Positions 41,646 to 50,846 of a stretch of 64,000 bases of DNA are shown here, one piece after another. The notes under the pieces are model-generated. The model was not told where the DNA came from. It made no database searches and worked only from the letters and a program-made list of their open reading frames with translations. A program made the translations under genes and the position numbers. The DNA comes from Ruminococcus sp. (lineage in GTDB: Bacteria > Bacillota > Clostridia > Oscillospirales > Ruminococcaceae): NCBI RefSeq assembly GCF_016287535.1, contig NZ_JAEFAJ010000004.1, positions 62,001 through 126,000 on the forward strand, given 5' to 3'. The first letter of the stretch is position 1, and each line of letters opens with the position of its first letter.

Positions 41646-43447
41646 ATAAGCAGTATGAGGAAAAGCTGACGGCTGTTGTGATAAGAAGATTTATAAACAA
41701 GCTGATACTGCCGCAGCCGATACGCAGGATAATTGCTGTTATCAAAGCTGCAAGGTACATATTCCGAGGACTGAAATGTCTGCTGAAGGGCAGGCTCGAA
41801 GTGTCGGTACTTGACGCAACTGCTATCGGAGTATCGCTTCTCCGCGGCGATTTCAAGACCGCAGGCTCGGTGATGTTCCTGCTGAACATGGGAGATATCC
41901 TTGACGAGTGGACGCACAGGAAGTCCATTGACAACCTTGCTCGTACTATGTCTCTCGGAGTAGAACATGTCTGGACTAAAGCTGCCAACGGACAGGAAGT
42001 CCTTGTGTCAGTGAACGAGGTCCATAAGGGTGATATTATAGTAGTCAGAACAGGTTCCATGATACCCCTTGACGGCAAGGTCATATCTGGTGACGCAATG
42101 ATAAATCAGTCCTCCATGACGGGAGAATCCGTGCCTGTCCACAAATGTGAGGGAGCGTATGTTTATGCAGGAACAGTGGTCGAGGACGGCGAGTGTACTG
42201 TAAGTGTCGAGAACACCGCAGGCGGCGGTCGCTATGACCGTATCGTCAAGATGATAGAGGAGTCTGAAAAGCTGAAATCCTCCGCAGAGGACAAGGCTTC
42301 ACACCTTGCTGATAAGCTTGTACCATGGAGCCTTGGCGGAACACTGCTCACATGGCTGCTGACAAGGAACGCAGCAAAGGCGCTGTCCATACTTATGGTG
42401 GATTTCTCCTGTGCCCTTAAACTTGCAATGCCTATATCAGTGCTTTCAGCCATGCGTGACTGCAGCCGTGAGGGAATAACCGTTAAAGGCGGACGTTTTC
42501 TTGAAGCTGTTGCGGAAGCCGATACAGTTGTTTTTGACAAGACCGGAACCCTCACTCATTCAAGTCCGAGAGTTGCTCAGGTCATAACCTTCGGTGGACG
42601 CGACGAGGAAGAAATGCTGCGTCTGGCAGCCTGCCTTGAGGAGCATTATCCTCACTCTATAGCAAATGCAGTTGTGGCTGCTGCGGCTGAAAAAGGGCTT
42701 GAGCATGAGGAGTTCCACTCGAAGGTGGAATATGTGGTGGCACATGGTATATCAAGTATGGTCGAGAATGAGCGCGTACTCATCGGAAGTCACCATTTCA
42801 TAATTGAGGACGAGGGCTGTACTCCTCCTGATGAGCGCATTTTCAGGCATCTGCCAAAGGAGTATTCACACCTTTATCTTGCCATTGGCGGCGAGGTCGC
42901 AGCCGTTATCTGCATAGAGGATCCGCTGCGTGATGAAGCTGCTGACGTGGTGAAAAAGCTCCATGAATACGGTATATCACGGGTAGTAATGATGACAGGT
43001 GATAATGAGCGGACAGCAAAAGCGGTCGCTGAAAAAGTAGGAGTTGACGAGTATCACGCGGAGGTTCTTCCAGAGGACAAGGCTGCGTTCATACGTGCCG
43101 AGCATGAGGCAGGCCGCAAGGTCGTAATGATTGGCGACGGCGTAAATGATTCACCTGCGCTGAGTGAAGCAGATGCAGGCATAGCCATAAGCACAGGAGC
43201 TGCTATTGCCCGTGAAATAGCTGATATTACTATTTCAGCAGATGATCTATACTCACTTGTTGAGCTGAAACGGCTGAGCAATGCGCTTATGTCCCGTATC
43301 GGCTGGAACTACCGAACTATAATAGGTTTTAACGGCGGACTTATCGGACTTGGTGTGCTTGGCGTATTGCCGCCTGCGGCTTCTGCATTGCTGCATAATG
43401 CCTCAACGCTTGCTATAGGACTAAAAAGCATGACGGAGCTGAAATAA
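41540..43447 (+). pseudogene. P1B-type heavy-metal ATPase lacking its N-terminus
   Basis: From DREKIVQKLSCFSFDDERNT on, about 635 residues match heavy-metal P-type ATPases. Visible are the actuator TGES loop, the membrane motif SCALKLAMPISVLSAM (replacing CPC-type motifs), DKTGTLTHSSPRV with the phosphorylated Asp, MTGDNERTAKAVA and GDGVNDSPALSEADAGIA. The N-terminal ~50 residues and the start codon are missing; the frame simply continues upstream into the EcfT fragment. Whether it is translated is doubtful. The SCALKL motif hints at Mn/Fe-type ions, without proof. Confidence 0.75.
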
Positions 43448-43578
43448 ATATGCACTGCCTTTGTACATAGAAAAAAACAGCAGATTTTTCGACGGTAAAG
43501 CCTGAAGCTTCAAAGGAACAAAATAATTTTTAAAAAGAAATTTTGTTTGTATGTAATAACAAATTTGCTTTTACATTA

Positions 43579-43607
43579 TTGACAATAAAAAAATTGTATG
43601 ATAACAT
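43579..43607 (+). promoter_or_regulatory. Possible promoter of the lipoprotein gene
   Basis: TTGACA (43579-43584) and TAACAT (43602-43607) are 17 bases apart, with a leader of about 95 bases. Confidence 0.5.
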
Positions 43608-43704
43608 ATACAACAGTGCAAATCCTGCAAGGAGAAAAATATGCTTCTTGCAGTTTGTTTTGCAAATGAGTTAGTATAATATAACATTAAAAGGAGAATT
43701 TAAA

Positions 43705-44478
43705 ATGAAAAGAATTCTTAGTTTATCATTTGCTCTTTCAATGGCATTATCATTATGTGCCTGCGGTTCAAAGAGCGGCAAATCAAGCTTTGTAAAAACG
43801 AAATCAGAAACTGTCTCTTATGATTCCGCCAATACGGAGCCTGCGACAGTTTCTGAAAAACTCACACCTGCCGAACAGCTTCTTGAAGATATAAAAGGCA
43901 CATACTATGAGTTGTTTACTGTTATATGCGATACGAAATACGATCAGATATGGCTTGACAGGTGCGAAGCTTTTACAGGTAAGGACATGGCTGAGAGCAC
44001 AGCCGAAATGCTCAAAGGCTCCTGCACCGCAACTATTTACGGTGAGGACGCAGTAAATGCTTACAGCAATGCTGAGAATATGAGATTTGACTGCTATTTC
44101 ATCAACGGCGTAAAGCAGTTCGTATTTAACGGCAGCAGTATCTCAGGTATCGATAATAGCGGTAAAAAACTGTTTGAGCATGAATACAAGTACGTTGAGG
44201 ACTTTTCCTTCGGCGGAATAATGGACGGATATCTCTATGAGACTACAGATAACGATGCGGGAGAGTTCAGGTATTTTCTGATGATGCCGGATACACCTTC
44301 GACAACTTATCACATAGAATTCCGCTATGGCAGCGACCTGGATGATCTTGCGGAGTATAGCAAAGGAGCTTATGCTTACTGGCTTGCGGCTGGTATTCCC
44401 GCAAACTGCGATGAGAAGATGATAGATGATTGCATCAGTCTTTTCGTTGAGGAAAATCTTACTGAAATGGATAAATGA
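43705..44478 (+). CDS. Lipoprotein of unknown function
   Basis: The 257-residue protein has a type II signal peptide, MKRILSLSFALSMALSLCAC, with the lipid-anchored Cys at residue 20. A Ser/Thr-rich stretch is followed by a folded domain containing EQLLEDIKGTYYELFTVICD, STAEMLKGSCTATIYGEDAV and EFRYFLMMPDTPSTTYHIEF. I recognise no family. AAAAGGAG precedes the ATG. It is monocistronic and lies just upstream of the feo region, facing the same way. It may be a surface sensor or binding protein. Confidence 0.8.
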   Translation: MKRILSLSFALSMALSLCACGSKSGKSSFVKTKSETVSYDSANTEPATVSEKLTPAEQLLEDIKGTYYELFTVICDTKYDQIWLDRCEAFTGKDMAESTAEMLKGSCTATIYGEDAVNAYSNAENMRFDCYFINGVKQFVFNGSSISGIDNSGKKLFEHEYKYVEDFSFGGIMDGYLYETTDNDAGEFRYFLMMPDTPSTTYHIEFRYGSDLDDLAEYSKGAYAYWLAAGIPANCDEKMIDDCISLFVEENLTEMDK

Positions 44479-44571
44479 TATAAAATATCAGGTTATAAAC
44501 AAAACATCTGTTAGTATATACTCACATTTTGTTATTGTATACAAACTTTTATCACGCATCTTTTCAAATCA

Positions 44572-44600
44572 TTGACAAATCAATGCTGAGGTGCTATTAT
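44572..44600 (+). promoter_or_regulatory. Promoter of the feo operon
   Basis: TTGACA (44572-44577) and TATTAT (44595-44600) are 17 bases apart, followed by an 85-base leader. No clear Fur or DtxR box could be assigned by eye. Confidence 0.7.
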
Positions 44601-44685
44601 TTAATCGTTATAAAGCACTAACTTTTTTAGGATTATATCACAGTAAAATATGATGATAATAATAAACTGAATGGAAGGATGAAGA

Positions 44686-44898
44686 ATGATGCCGCTTAGT
44701 TTAGCAGAACCTGAAAAAGAGCTGATTATCAAGAAGCTGGGAGGTACTCCCGAAATACGTCAGCACCTGGAAAATCTCGGATTTACCGTGGGCGGAACAG
44801 TCAGGCTCATAAATGTGCTTGGTGAAAACGTCATTGTCAAGGTCAAGGAGTCACGTATCGCTATAGGTGCGGATATGGCGCGGAGAATAATGGTCTGA
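44686..44898 (+). CDS. feoA: FeoA-domain protein 1
   Basis: The 70-residue SH3-like protein reads MMPLSLAEPEKELIIKKLGG, then LENLGFTVGGTVRLINVLGE and SRIAIGADMARRIMV. FeoA binds the cytosolic side of FeoB and supports Fe(II) uptake. GGAAGGA precedes the ATG. It is followed after 14 bases by a second FeoA gene; two FeoA genes before one feoB is a common clostridial arrangement. Confidence 0.9.
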   Translation: MMPLSLAEPEKELIIKKLGGTPEIRQHLENLGFTVGGTVRLINVLGENVIVKVKESRIAIGADMARRIMV

Positions 44899-44912
44899 CA
44901 GGAGTGAGGATA

Positions 44913-45134
44913 ATGAAAACGCTTAGAGAAACAGCTGTCGGTTCGACGGCAAAGGTTAAAAAGCTTCACGGAGAGGGCGCGATAAAGCGCCGTATAATGG
45001 ATATGGGACTTACAAAGGGTACGCAGGTGTTTGTCCGTAAGGTCGCTCCTCTCGGAGATCCTATCGAGATAAGGGTTCGCGGCTATGAGCTTTCACTGCG
45101 CAAGGCAGATGCCGAGCTTATAGAGGTCGAATGA
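44913..45134 (+). CDS. feoA: FeoA-domain protein 2
   Basis: The start at 44913 (MKTLRETAVGSTAKVKKL) has AGGAGTGAGG upstream. The 73 residues contain IKRRIMDMGLTKGTQVFVRK and IRVRGYELSLRKADAELIEV, the classic FeoA signature, and are closer to typical FeoA than the first copy. A hairpin-T structure separates it from feoB. Confidence 0.92.
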   Translation: MKTLRETAVGSTAKVKKLHGEGAIKRRIMDMGLTKGTQVFVRKVAPLGDPIEIRVRGYELSLRKADAELIEVE

Positions 45135-45135
45135 T

Positions 45136-45165
45136 ACATAAGGACTTTTCAGTCCTTATGTTTTT
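45136..45165 (+). terminator. Terminator-like hairpin between feoA and feoB
   Basis: ACATAAGGACT-tttc-AGTCCTTATGT is a perfect 11-base-pair stem followed by TTTT. It starts two bases after the feoA stop and could lower feoB expression relative to feoA. Confidence 0.75.
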
Positions 45166-45206
45166 GATATCTTGTTAGCTACAAATAACTTGAAAGGAAG
45201 ATATAA

Positions 45207-47618
45207 ATGGAACTGCGAATAGCACTTGCAGGAAACCCGAATGCAGGCAAGACCACATTGTTCAATGCGCTTACCGGCTCGAACCAGTTCGTAGGAAACT
45301 GGCCGGGCGTTACAGTTGAAAAGAAGGAGGGTAAGCTGAAGAAGCACAGTGATGTCATCATCACCGACCTGCCGGGAATCTACTCATTATCGCCCTACAC
45401 CCTTGAAGAAGTTGTTGCAAGAAATTATCTGATCGAAACAAGACCTGACGCAATACTGAATATAATCGACGGAACTAATCTCGAACGCAATCTCTACCTT
45501 ACCACACAGCTGGTAGAGCTCGGCATACCCGTTGTTATCGCCATAAATATGATGGACGTGGTGCAGAAAAGCGGTGACAAGATAAACATTTCTCAGCTCT
45601 CGAAGCAGCTGGGATGTAAGATAGTCGAGATATCCGCTCTGAAAGGCACAGGCGTTGACGAAGCGGCGGGGGCGGCTATCAGTGCCGCAAAAAACAGTAA
45701 AACTATCCCACAGCATACATTCAGCGGTCCTGTTGAACACGCTATCGCTCATATTGAGGAAGCGGTGCTTCACGATATGCCTGAGGAGCAGCAGCGCTGG
45801 TACGCTATCAAGGTCTTTGAGCGTGACGAAAAGGTCCTTGAAAAGCTAGATATTCCGGAAAGCATTCTGAAGCACATTGAAAACGACATAAAGGACGCTG
45901 AAAAAGAGCTTGACGACGACGCGGAAAGCATTATCACAAACGAGCGCTACATCTACATAGCTGATGTCATTAAGGCTTCATACAAGAAGAAAAACGCAGG
46001 CAGCCTAACGACCTCCGACAAGATAGACAAGATCGTTACCAACCGCTGGCTGGGACTTCCAATCTTTGCGGTCATCATGACCCTTGTTTACCTTATAGCA
46101 ATGAAGGGCCCCGGAGCATGGGCTACGGACTGGACCAATGACAACCTTTTTGATGAAGGCTTTCATTTGTTCGGCATAGGAACATCAGATTATAATGACA
46201 TAAATGACGAGTATACAGGCGCACAGCAGATAATCGACGGCTATGACGCTTACGTTGAAGAAAATGGGAGTGCTCCCGAAGGCGAGTTCACATATACTGT
46301 GGAGGACGAGGAGACTCTTGAGACAACAGAGGAAACAGCTTCTCTTGAGGATTACAATGAAGCGCTGAGCACAGTTGAAAGAATAGGCGATGAGCCTGAT
46401 CCTGCCGATTACGGCGTGTTTGTGCCCAGTATCCCTGCACTTGCAGAAAGCGGTCTTGACAAGATAGGGGCAGCTGAATGGTTAAAGGGACTTATTATTA
46501 AAGGTATCATAGGAGGTGTGGGAAGCGTTCTCGGTTTCGTTCCTCAGATGTTAGTTCTGTTCTTCCTGCTTGCTTTCCTTGAAGCCTGCGGATATATGGC
46601 TCGTATCGCGTTCGTGCTTGACCGTGTGTTCCGTAAATTCGGACTGTCCGGCAAATCCTTCATACCTATGCTTGTAGGCGTGGGCTGCGGAGTTCCCGGC
46701 ATTATGGCTTCAAGAACTATCGAAAATGAGCGCGACAGGCGTATGACTATCATCACTACCACATTCATTCCCTGCGGTGCGAAGGTACCGTTCATTGCGA
46801 TGATAGCAGGAGCTATCTTCGGCGGCTCACCGCTCATATCGGTATCGGCTTACTTCATCGGTATGGCAGCAATAATCATATCAGGTATCATGCTGAAAAA
46901 GACGGCAATGTTCTCAGGCGAGCCCGCCCCATTCGTTATGGAACTCCCCGCATATCATATGCCGACGATGAGCAATGTTCTCCGTTCAATGTGGGAGCGC
47001 GGCTGGTCGTTCATCAAGAAGGCAGGCTCTATCATACTTCTCTCAACTATTGTTGTATGGTTCCTGTCACGCTTCGGAACAGTTGACGGCAGCTTTGGTA
47101 TGCTTGAGGAGGATCAGCTTGACAGTTCGCTTCTTGCAGGCTTCGGTAAGGCTATTGCATGGATATTCGCACCTCTTGGCTGGGGAAACTGGCAGGCTGC
47201 AGTTGCATCTATTACAGGTCTTGTTGCAAAGGAGAATATCGTTGGTACGATGGGTGTTCTCTACAGCGGAGGCGACGGTACGGTATGGCAGACTCTTGCT
47301 TCAAAGTTTACAGGTATTACTGGCTTCTCGTTCCTGGTATTCAATCTTCTCTGCGCACCGTGCTTCGCAGCGATCGGAGCTATCAAGCGTGAGATGAACA
47401 ACGCAAAGTGGACGGCATTCGCTATCATTTATCAGTGCAGCTTTGCTTATGCCATAGCGCTTATGATAACACAGTTCGGTGGACTTTTCACAGGGGAGTC
47501 GAACATCATCGGCGTTATCGCGGCAGCTCTGATCCTTGCATTCATGTGCTATATGCTCTTTATCAAAAAGTATCATGAAGCTTCAAAGTTTAAGGGCAAC
47601 GTAAAGGTAAAAGCGTAA
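45207..47618 (+). CDS. feoB: Ferrous iron transporter FeoB
   Basis: FeoB imports Fe(II) through the inner membrane. The N-terminal G domain has GNPNAGKTTLFN (G1), LPGIYSLSPYT (G3) and INMMD (G4), with a GDI-like helical region to about residue 260. The membrane part contains GVGSVLGFVPQMLVLFF, GVGCGVPGIMASRTIENERD and FIPCGAKVPF, both Gate motifs with their Cys. Between the first helix and the Gate region, residues ~306-411 form an acidic, soluble insertion (DGYDAYVEENGSAPEGEF, TTEETASLEDYNEALS) larger than in E. coli FeoB. The length of 803 residues reflects this. GAAAGGAAG precedes the ATG. Confidence 0.96.
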   Translation: MELRIALAGNPNAGKTTLFNALTGSNQFVGNWPGVTVEKKEGKLKKHSDVIITDLPGIYSLSPYTLEEVVARNYLIETRPDAILNIIDGTNLERNLYLTTQLVELGIPVVIAINMMDVVQKSGDKINISQLSKQLGCKIVEISALKGTGVDEAAGAAISAAKNSKTIPQHTFSGPVEHAIAHIEEAVLHDMPEEQQRWYAIKVFERDEKVLEKLDIPESILKHIENDIKDAEKELDDDAESIITNERYIYIADVIKASYKKKNAGSLTTSDKIDKIVTNRWLGLPIFAVIMTLVYLIAMKGPGAWATDWTNDNLFDEGFHLFGIGTSDYNDINDEYTGAQQIIDGYDAYVEENGSAPEGEFTYTVEDEETLETTEETASLEDYNEALSTVERIGDEPDPADYGVFVPSIPALAESGLDKIGAAEWLKGLIIKGIIGGVGSVLGFVPQMLVLFFLLAFLEACGYMARIAFVLDRVFRKFGLSGKSFIPMLVGVGCGVPGIMASRTIENERDRRMTIITTTFIPCGAKVPFIAMIAGAIFGGSPLISVSAYFIGMAAIIISGIMLKKTAMFSGEPAPFVMELPAYHMPTMSNVLRSMWERGWSFIKKAGSIILLSTIVVWFLSRFGTVDGSFGMLEEDQLDSSLLAGFGKAIAWIFAPLGWGNWQAAVASITGLVAKENIVGTMGVLYSGGDGTVWQTLASKFTGITGFSFLVFNLLCAPCFAAIGAIKREMNNAKWTAFAIIYQCSFAYAIALMITQFGGLFTGESNIIGVIAAALILAFMCYMLFIKKYHEASKFKGNVKVKA

Positions 47619-47630
47619 AGGAGTGGTAAT

Positions 47631-47801
47631 ATGCTCGCATGGTTAGCTGACAATCTTGGAACTGTCATTGTTTCCCTGATACTGATATGTGTGGTGGCAG
47701 TCGTCATCACAGGCATGGTAAGAGGGAAAAAACAGGGTAAGGGTTCATGCGGCTGCGGCTGTGAGCACTGTGCTATGCACGGAAAATGTCATACAAAATA
47801 A
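47631..47801 (+). CDS. FeoB-associated Cys-rich membrane protein
   Basis: The 56-residue protein begins MLAWLADNLGTVIVSLILIC, crosses the membrane once, then has a basic stretch and the Cys cluster SCGCGCEHCAMHGKCH. This matches the small FeoB-associated Cys-rich family (PF12669). AAAGGAGTGG is spaced correctly and it follows feoB by 12 bases. The cysteines may handle Fe(II) entering through FeoB; this is inferred from position. Confidence 0.88.
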   Translation: MLAWLADNLGTVIVSLILICVVAVVITGMVRGKKQGKGSCGCGCEHCAMHGKCHTK

Positions 47802-47821
47802 GCACCAATATTCAAAATAAC

Positions 47822-47843
47822 GGGGCGATGCTCGCATCGCCCC
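47822..47843. repeat. Single REP-like hairpin
   Basis: GGGGCGATG-ctcg-CATCGCCCC matches one of the cores in the hairpin cluster before uvrB. No T run follows, so it is more likely a repeat than a terminator. Confidence 0.65.
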
Positions 47844-47889
47844 ATACAAAAACACTTATGTTAGTATAAGCTAATACAAGGAGGTAAAA

Positions 47890-48189
47890 ATGAGCATAGT
47901 TATCGTTGGCGGCAATGACCGCATGGCAACACGTTATCAGGATATCTGCAAATCATTCAATCACAAGTCCAAGGTCTTTACTCAGATGCCTGCGGACTTC
48001 GAGAACAAGCTTGGTACTCCTGATCTTATGGTGGTTTTCACAGGGACCTGTTCCCACAAAATGCTTGGAGCTGTAAAGAAGAGCTCCGAGAAAAACGGCG
48101 TGCCTGTCGAGCACGTTCACAGCTCCAGCGTAAGTGCGCTGAAGCAGCTTCTTACTGATATTAAGGGGAGAAAATATGTCCGAAGTTGA
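47890..48189 (+). CDS. DUF2325 domain protein
   Basis: The 99-residue protein reads MSIVIVGGNDRMATRYQDIC, then LMVVFTGTCSHKMLGAVKKS and VEHVHSSSVSALKQLL, the Rossmann-like DUF2325 family. The Cys in TGTCSHKM is conserved. The family is often seen next to Feo or DUF3793 genes in Clostridia; its role is unknown. An AAGGAGG ribosome binding site is present. It overlaps the next gene by 14 bases. Confidence 0.85.
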   Translation: MSIVIVGGNDRMATRYQDICKSFNHKSKVFTQMPADFENKLGTPDLMVVFTGTCSHKMLGAVKKSSEKNGVPVEHVHSSSVSALKQLLTDIKGRKYVRS

Positions 48190-48739
48190 GCGCAGAAGTA
48201 TTGACAAAGACATTGCATTTCACAGCGCACCCACACTTATGGGAGTAAAATGTGCTAATCTTATTTCCTTTGATATGTGCGAGGGAACAATTGCGGAGTA
48301 CCTGAATGAGTTCAGGTACAAGCTTTTCAAAAGCGGACTTAAAGCAATACAGCTTTGCAAATGCCGTGAACGCACACTTGTATATATATACAACACGAAA
48401 ATGCTGACCGCATGGCTGAGTATGCCACAGGTCAGAGAGTTCCTTTCGGAGTACGGCTATACCTTTGACCTGAGCGTCGAAGCAAAGCTCCTCAGGCTCT
48501 CATGCCGTATCAGCTGCGGCAGCTTCCCTCATGAGATAGGAGCGTTTCTCGGTTATCCCGTTGAGGACGTCAGAGGCTTTATAAGCAACCGCGGCAAAAA
48601 CTGCCTGCTGTGCGGTTACTGGAAAGTGTATGGAAACGCCGAAACAGCACGGCAGACATTTAAAACCTATGATCGCTGCAGGAATATCCTGTTCGATAGA
48701 TTAAATCACGGCATGAATTTATTTCAAGCCATAAAATAA
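48176..48739 (+). CDS. DUF3793 family protein
   Basis: The 187 residues include HSAPTLMGVKCANLISFDMC, QLCKCRERTLVYIYNTKML, CGSFPHEIGAFLGYPVEDVR and NCLLCGYWKVYGNAETARQT, with several conserved Cys. The function is unknown; context suggests iron or heme-related redox work. It is translationally coupled to DUF2325 and followed by flavodoxin. Confidence 0.85.
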   Translation: MSEVERRSIDKDIAFHSAPTLMGVKCANLISFDMCEGTIAEYLNEFRYKLFKSGLKAIQLCKCRERTLVYIYNTKMLTAWLSMPQVREFLSEYGYTFDLSVEAKLLRLSCRISCGSFPHEIGAFLGYPVEDVRGFISNRGKNCLLCGYWKVYGNAETARQTFKTYDRCRNILFDRLNHGMNLFQAIK

Positions 48740-48752
48740 TAGGAGGACTTTT

Positions 48753-49157
48753 ATGAAAACAGCAGTAATTTATTGGAGCGGCACCGGCAATACCGAGGCT
48801 ATGGCAAAGGCAGCAGCTGAGGGTGCGAATGCAGAGCTCTTCACGGTATCGGAGTTCAAGGGCAGCGCTGCGGACTATGACGCATTTGCCTTCGGCTGCC
48901 CCGCAATGGGAGCGGAGGTTCTTGAGGAGGACGAGTTTGAGCCCTTCTTCACAGACATCGAGGCTTCGCTCAGCGGAAAAAAGGTGCTTCTCTTCGGCTC
49001 ATACGGCTGGGGCGACGGTGAATGGATGCGCAACTGGTACGATCGCACAAAGGCAGCAGGAGCAGAGCTTATCGGCGAGGAGGGCTTTATCGTAAACGAA
49101 GCTGCTTCTGACGATGACCTTGCAAAGCTTAAAGAGCTTGCTTCACAGCTTGCATAA
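48753..49157 (+). CDS. Flavodoxin
   Basis: The 134-residue FMN-binding electron carrier has the phosphate loop YWSGTGNTEAMAKAAAEG near residue 8 and the isoalloxazine-side loops FAFGCPAMGAEVLEEDEF and LFGSYGWGDGEWM. Length is typical of short-chain flavodoxin. Fourth in the run after feoB, with AGGAGG upstream, it can replace ferredoxin when iron is scarce, which fits an iron-limitation operon. Confidence 0.93.
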   Translation: MKTAVIYWSGTGNTEAMAKAAAEGANAELFTVSEFKGSAADYDAFAFGCPAMGAEVLEEDEFEPFFTDIEASLSGKKVLLFGSYGWGDGEWMRNWYDRTKAAGAELIGEEGFIVNEAASDDDLAKLKELASQLA

Positions 49158-49169
49158 GGAGACAGGGCA

Positions 49170-50663
49170 ATGAAGAAGATCACAGCTTTTTTATGCGCCG
49201 CAGCCTGCATGACGGCAGCGGCTCCGTTCTCAGCTGCTGCAGCTGACGGCGACAAGGTATACGGCACCATGAATATCCCTTATGCTGATTTCTACGCAGC
49301 AGAGCTTAACAACAGCGTTCCCGTAGACGCGGTTTCCTCCGCAACTACAAACAAGTGGAAGGGCAACAACACAGGCAGCATGGGCGAGGACGGAAAATGG
49401 CAGAACGGCGGACTTGCCGCAGGCACCTTCAATACCGAGACTGAAAACGGCGGCGGAAAAATACTCGGCGTTACCTATCCTGTTGAGATTTCCAAGGCTG
49501 ATCTTGACGCCCTCGGTGATAAAATGGGATTTACGGAGCTTTCAGAGAAGCCGAAGGCATATAAGCCTGTTACAGTTGAAAGCGGAAAGGCGGCCTTCGG
49601 CAAGCTGGTAGATACCGACGGCGAGGAAGCACTCAGCGGTGAGATGACAGTATCAAGCCTTTCAAGCTGGGGTGACTATCAGATAAATGTTAAGGGCATA
49701 CCCGCAAACTGCGATATTTACGGCGTTATCGTAAAGACCAAGGAGGGCACTGACTACGGTATGCGCGCTCTTGAAAACATATGGCGAAACGGCGCTATAT
49801 CATGGGGCGCAGGTGTCAAGGAGAAAGAACCTCACGGTAATGTTCTTTCATCGGAGCACTACAAGACCTCTCAGGGACAGACTATCACTGACGTAACATT
49901 CATTACACTCAACGGTTACAGTACACTTTCGGGACAGAACGGATATCTCCCCTTAAAGTTTGCCGACAGCATCAGTGTTGAAAACGGCAAGTCGGGCAAG
50001 GGCTCTGTAACATTTGACAATTCAGCATTTCCGTCAGATTACAAGGCAAAGGGCGAGGTCGCTGACGGCTTTACCGTATCGGGAAATACGGTAAGTTACA
50101 ACAACGCTCAGCCCGGAAATTACACACTCACTGTTTCGGACGAGGGCGGTAAATACTCCGGTGTAAGAGGAAGCTTTGCGCTGACAACTGACGCTATTCC
50201 TGTAAAGTATTCCGACGGCAAGCTTGTGGCAGCTGACGGAGCTTCCCTGACTGACGCCGCAAACTATCTGAAAAATATCTCAGCGGTAACTGTTGGCGAT
50301 AAAAGATACGCCGCAGGCAGACGCGGAGCAACGATCATCGACTCGCAGACTGGCGAGATCAAGCTTGATGCAAAGTCGGGTGAAGAAAATGTATTCGACG
50401 GCTCAGGCAAATACAAGCTCACGGTCGAATCAACAGGCTATGAGAAGAATTATGAGTTTGAGATAAACGAGCAGGCTGCTGAAACTACTACTGCATCAAC
50501 ATCTTCAAATACGACTACAACAACTAAGACAACTACTACAGCAGCAAAAACGACTACAAGCTCCAACAGCCCGAATACAGGCACAGACGGCATTGCACTG
50601 CCTGTTGCGTTCCTTGCGCTTGCAGGTGCATCTGCATTTGCGTTAAGAAAAAAGAGATCCTGA
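49170..50663 (+). CDS. Secreted, wall-sorted surface protein (Tp47-like), copy 1
   Basis: The 497-residue protein has a signal peptide (1-25), then KVYGTMNIPYADFYAAELNN and VDAVSSATTNKWKG, a long beta-rich body (YGVIVKTKEGTDYGMRALEN, IWRNGAISWG, VTFITLNGYSTLSG), a Thr linker, and a C-terminal SPNTG motif with hydrophobic helix and RKKRS, a sortase-like sorting signal. The body recalls proteins annotated as penicillin-binding Tp47 domain proteins; I am only moderately sure. AAGGAGAC precedes the ATG, 12 bases after flavodoxin. The next gene is a flavinylated membrane reductase, so a redox or iron role at the surface is likely. Confidence 0.7.
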   Translation: MKKITAFLCAAACMTAAAPFSAAAADGDKVYGTMNIPYADFYAAELNNSVPVDAVSSATTNKWKGNNTGSMGEDGKWQNGGLAAGTFNTETENGGGKILGVTYPVEISKADLDALGDKMGFTELSEKPKAYKPVTVESGKAAFGKLVDTDGEEALSGEMTVSSLSSWGDYQINVKGIPANCDIYGVIVKTKEGTDYGMRALENIWRNGAISWGAGVKEKEPHGNVLSSEHYKTSQGQTITDVTFITLNGYSTLSGQNGYLPLKFADSISVENGKSGKGSVTFDNSAFPSDYKAKGEVADGFTVSGNTVSYNNAQPGNYTLTVSDEGGKYSGVRGSFALTTDAIPVKYSDGKLVAADGASLTDAANYLKNISAVTVGDKRYAAGRRGATIIDSQTGEIKLDAKSGEENVFDGSGKYKLTVESTGYEKNYEFEINEQAAETTTASTSSNTTTTTKTTTTAAKTTTSSNSPNTGTDGIALPVAFLALAGASAFALRKKRS

Positions 50664-50846
50664 TAAACTCTCCATTCTATAAAAATGACCTCTGCGGTTA
50701 AAGCACAATACAAATATAGAAACTTTATACGGAAATATCGGAGGAACCCTTTTTCAAAAGGGTTCTTCCTCAATAGTTCACATAAAAATTCTATATAAGC
50801 AATGTGCTTATGCTGCGGAGGTCAAATACTGCAAAGAGGTAATTTT

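Noticed and set aside
50700..50760. GGAGGAACCC...GGGTTCTTCCTC hairpin between copy 1 of the surface protein and the reductase, considered a terminator
   Set aside because: No T run follows on the plus strand, so I do not call it a terminator; it may be an mRNA processing or stability element.
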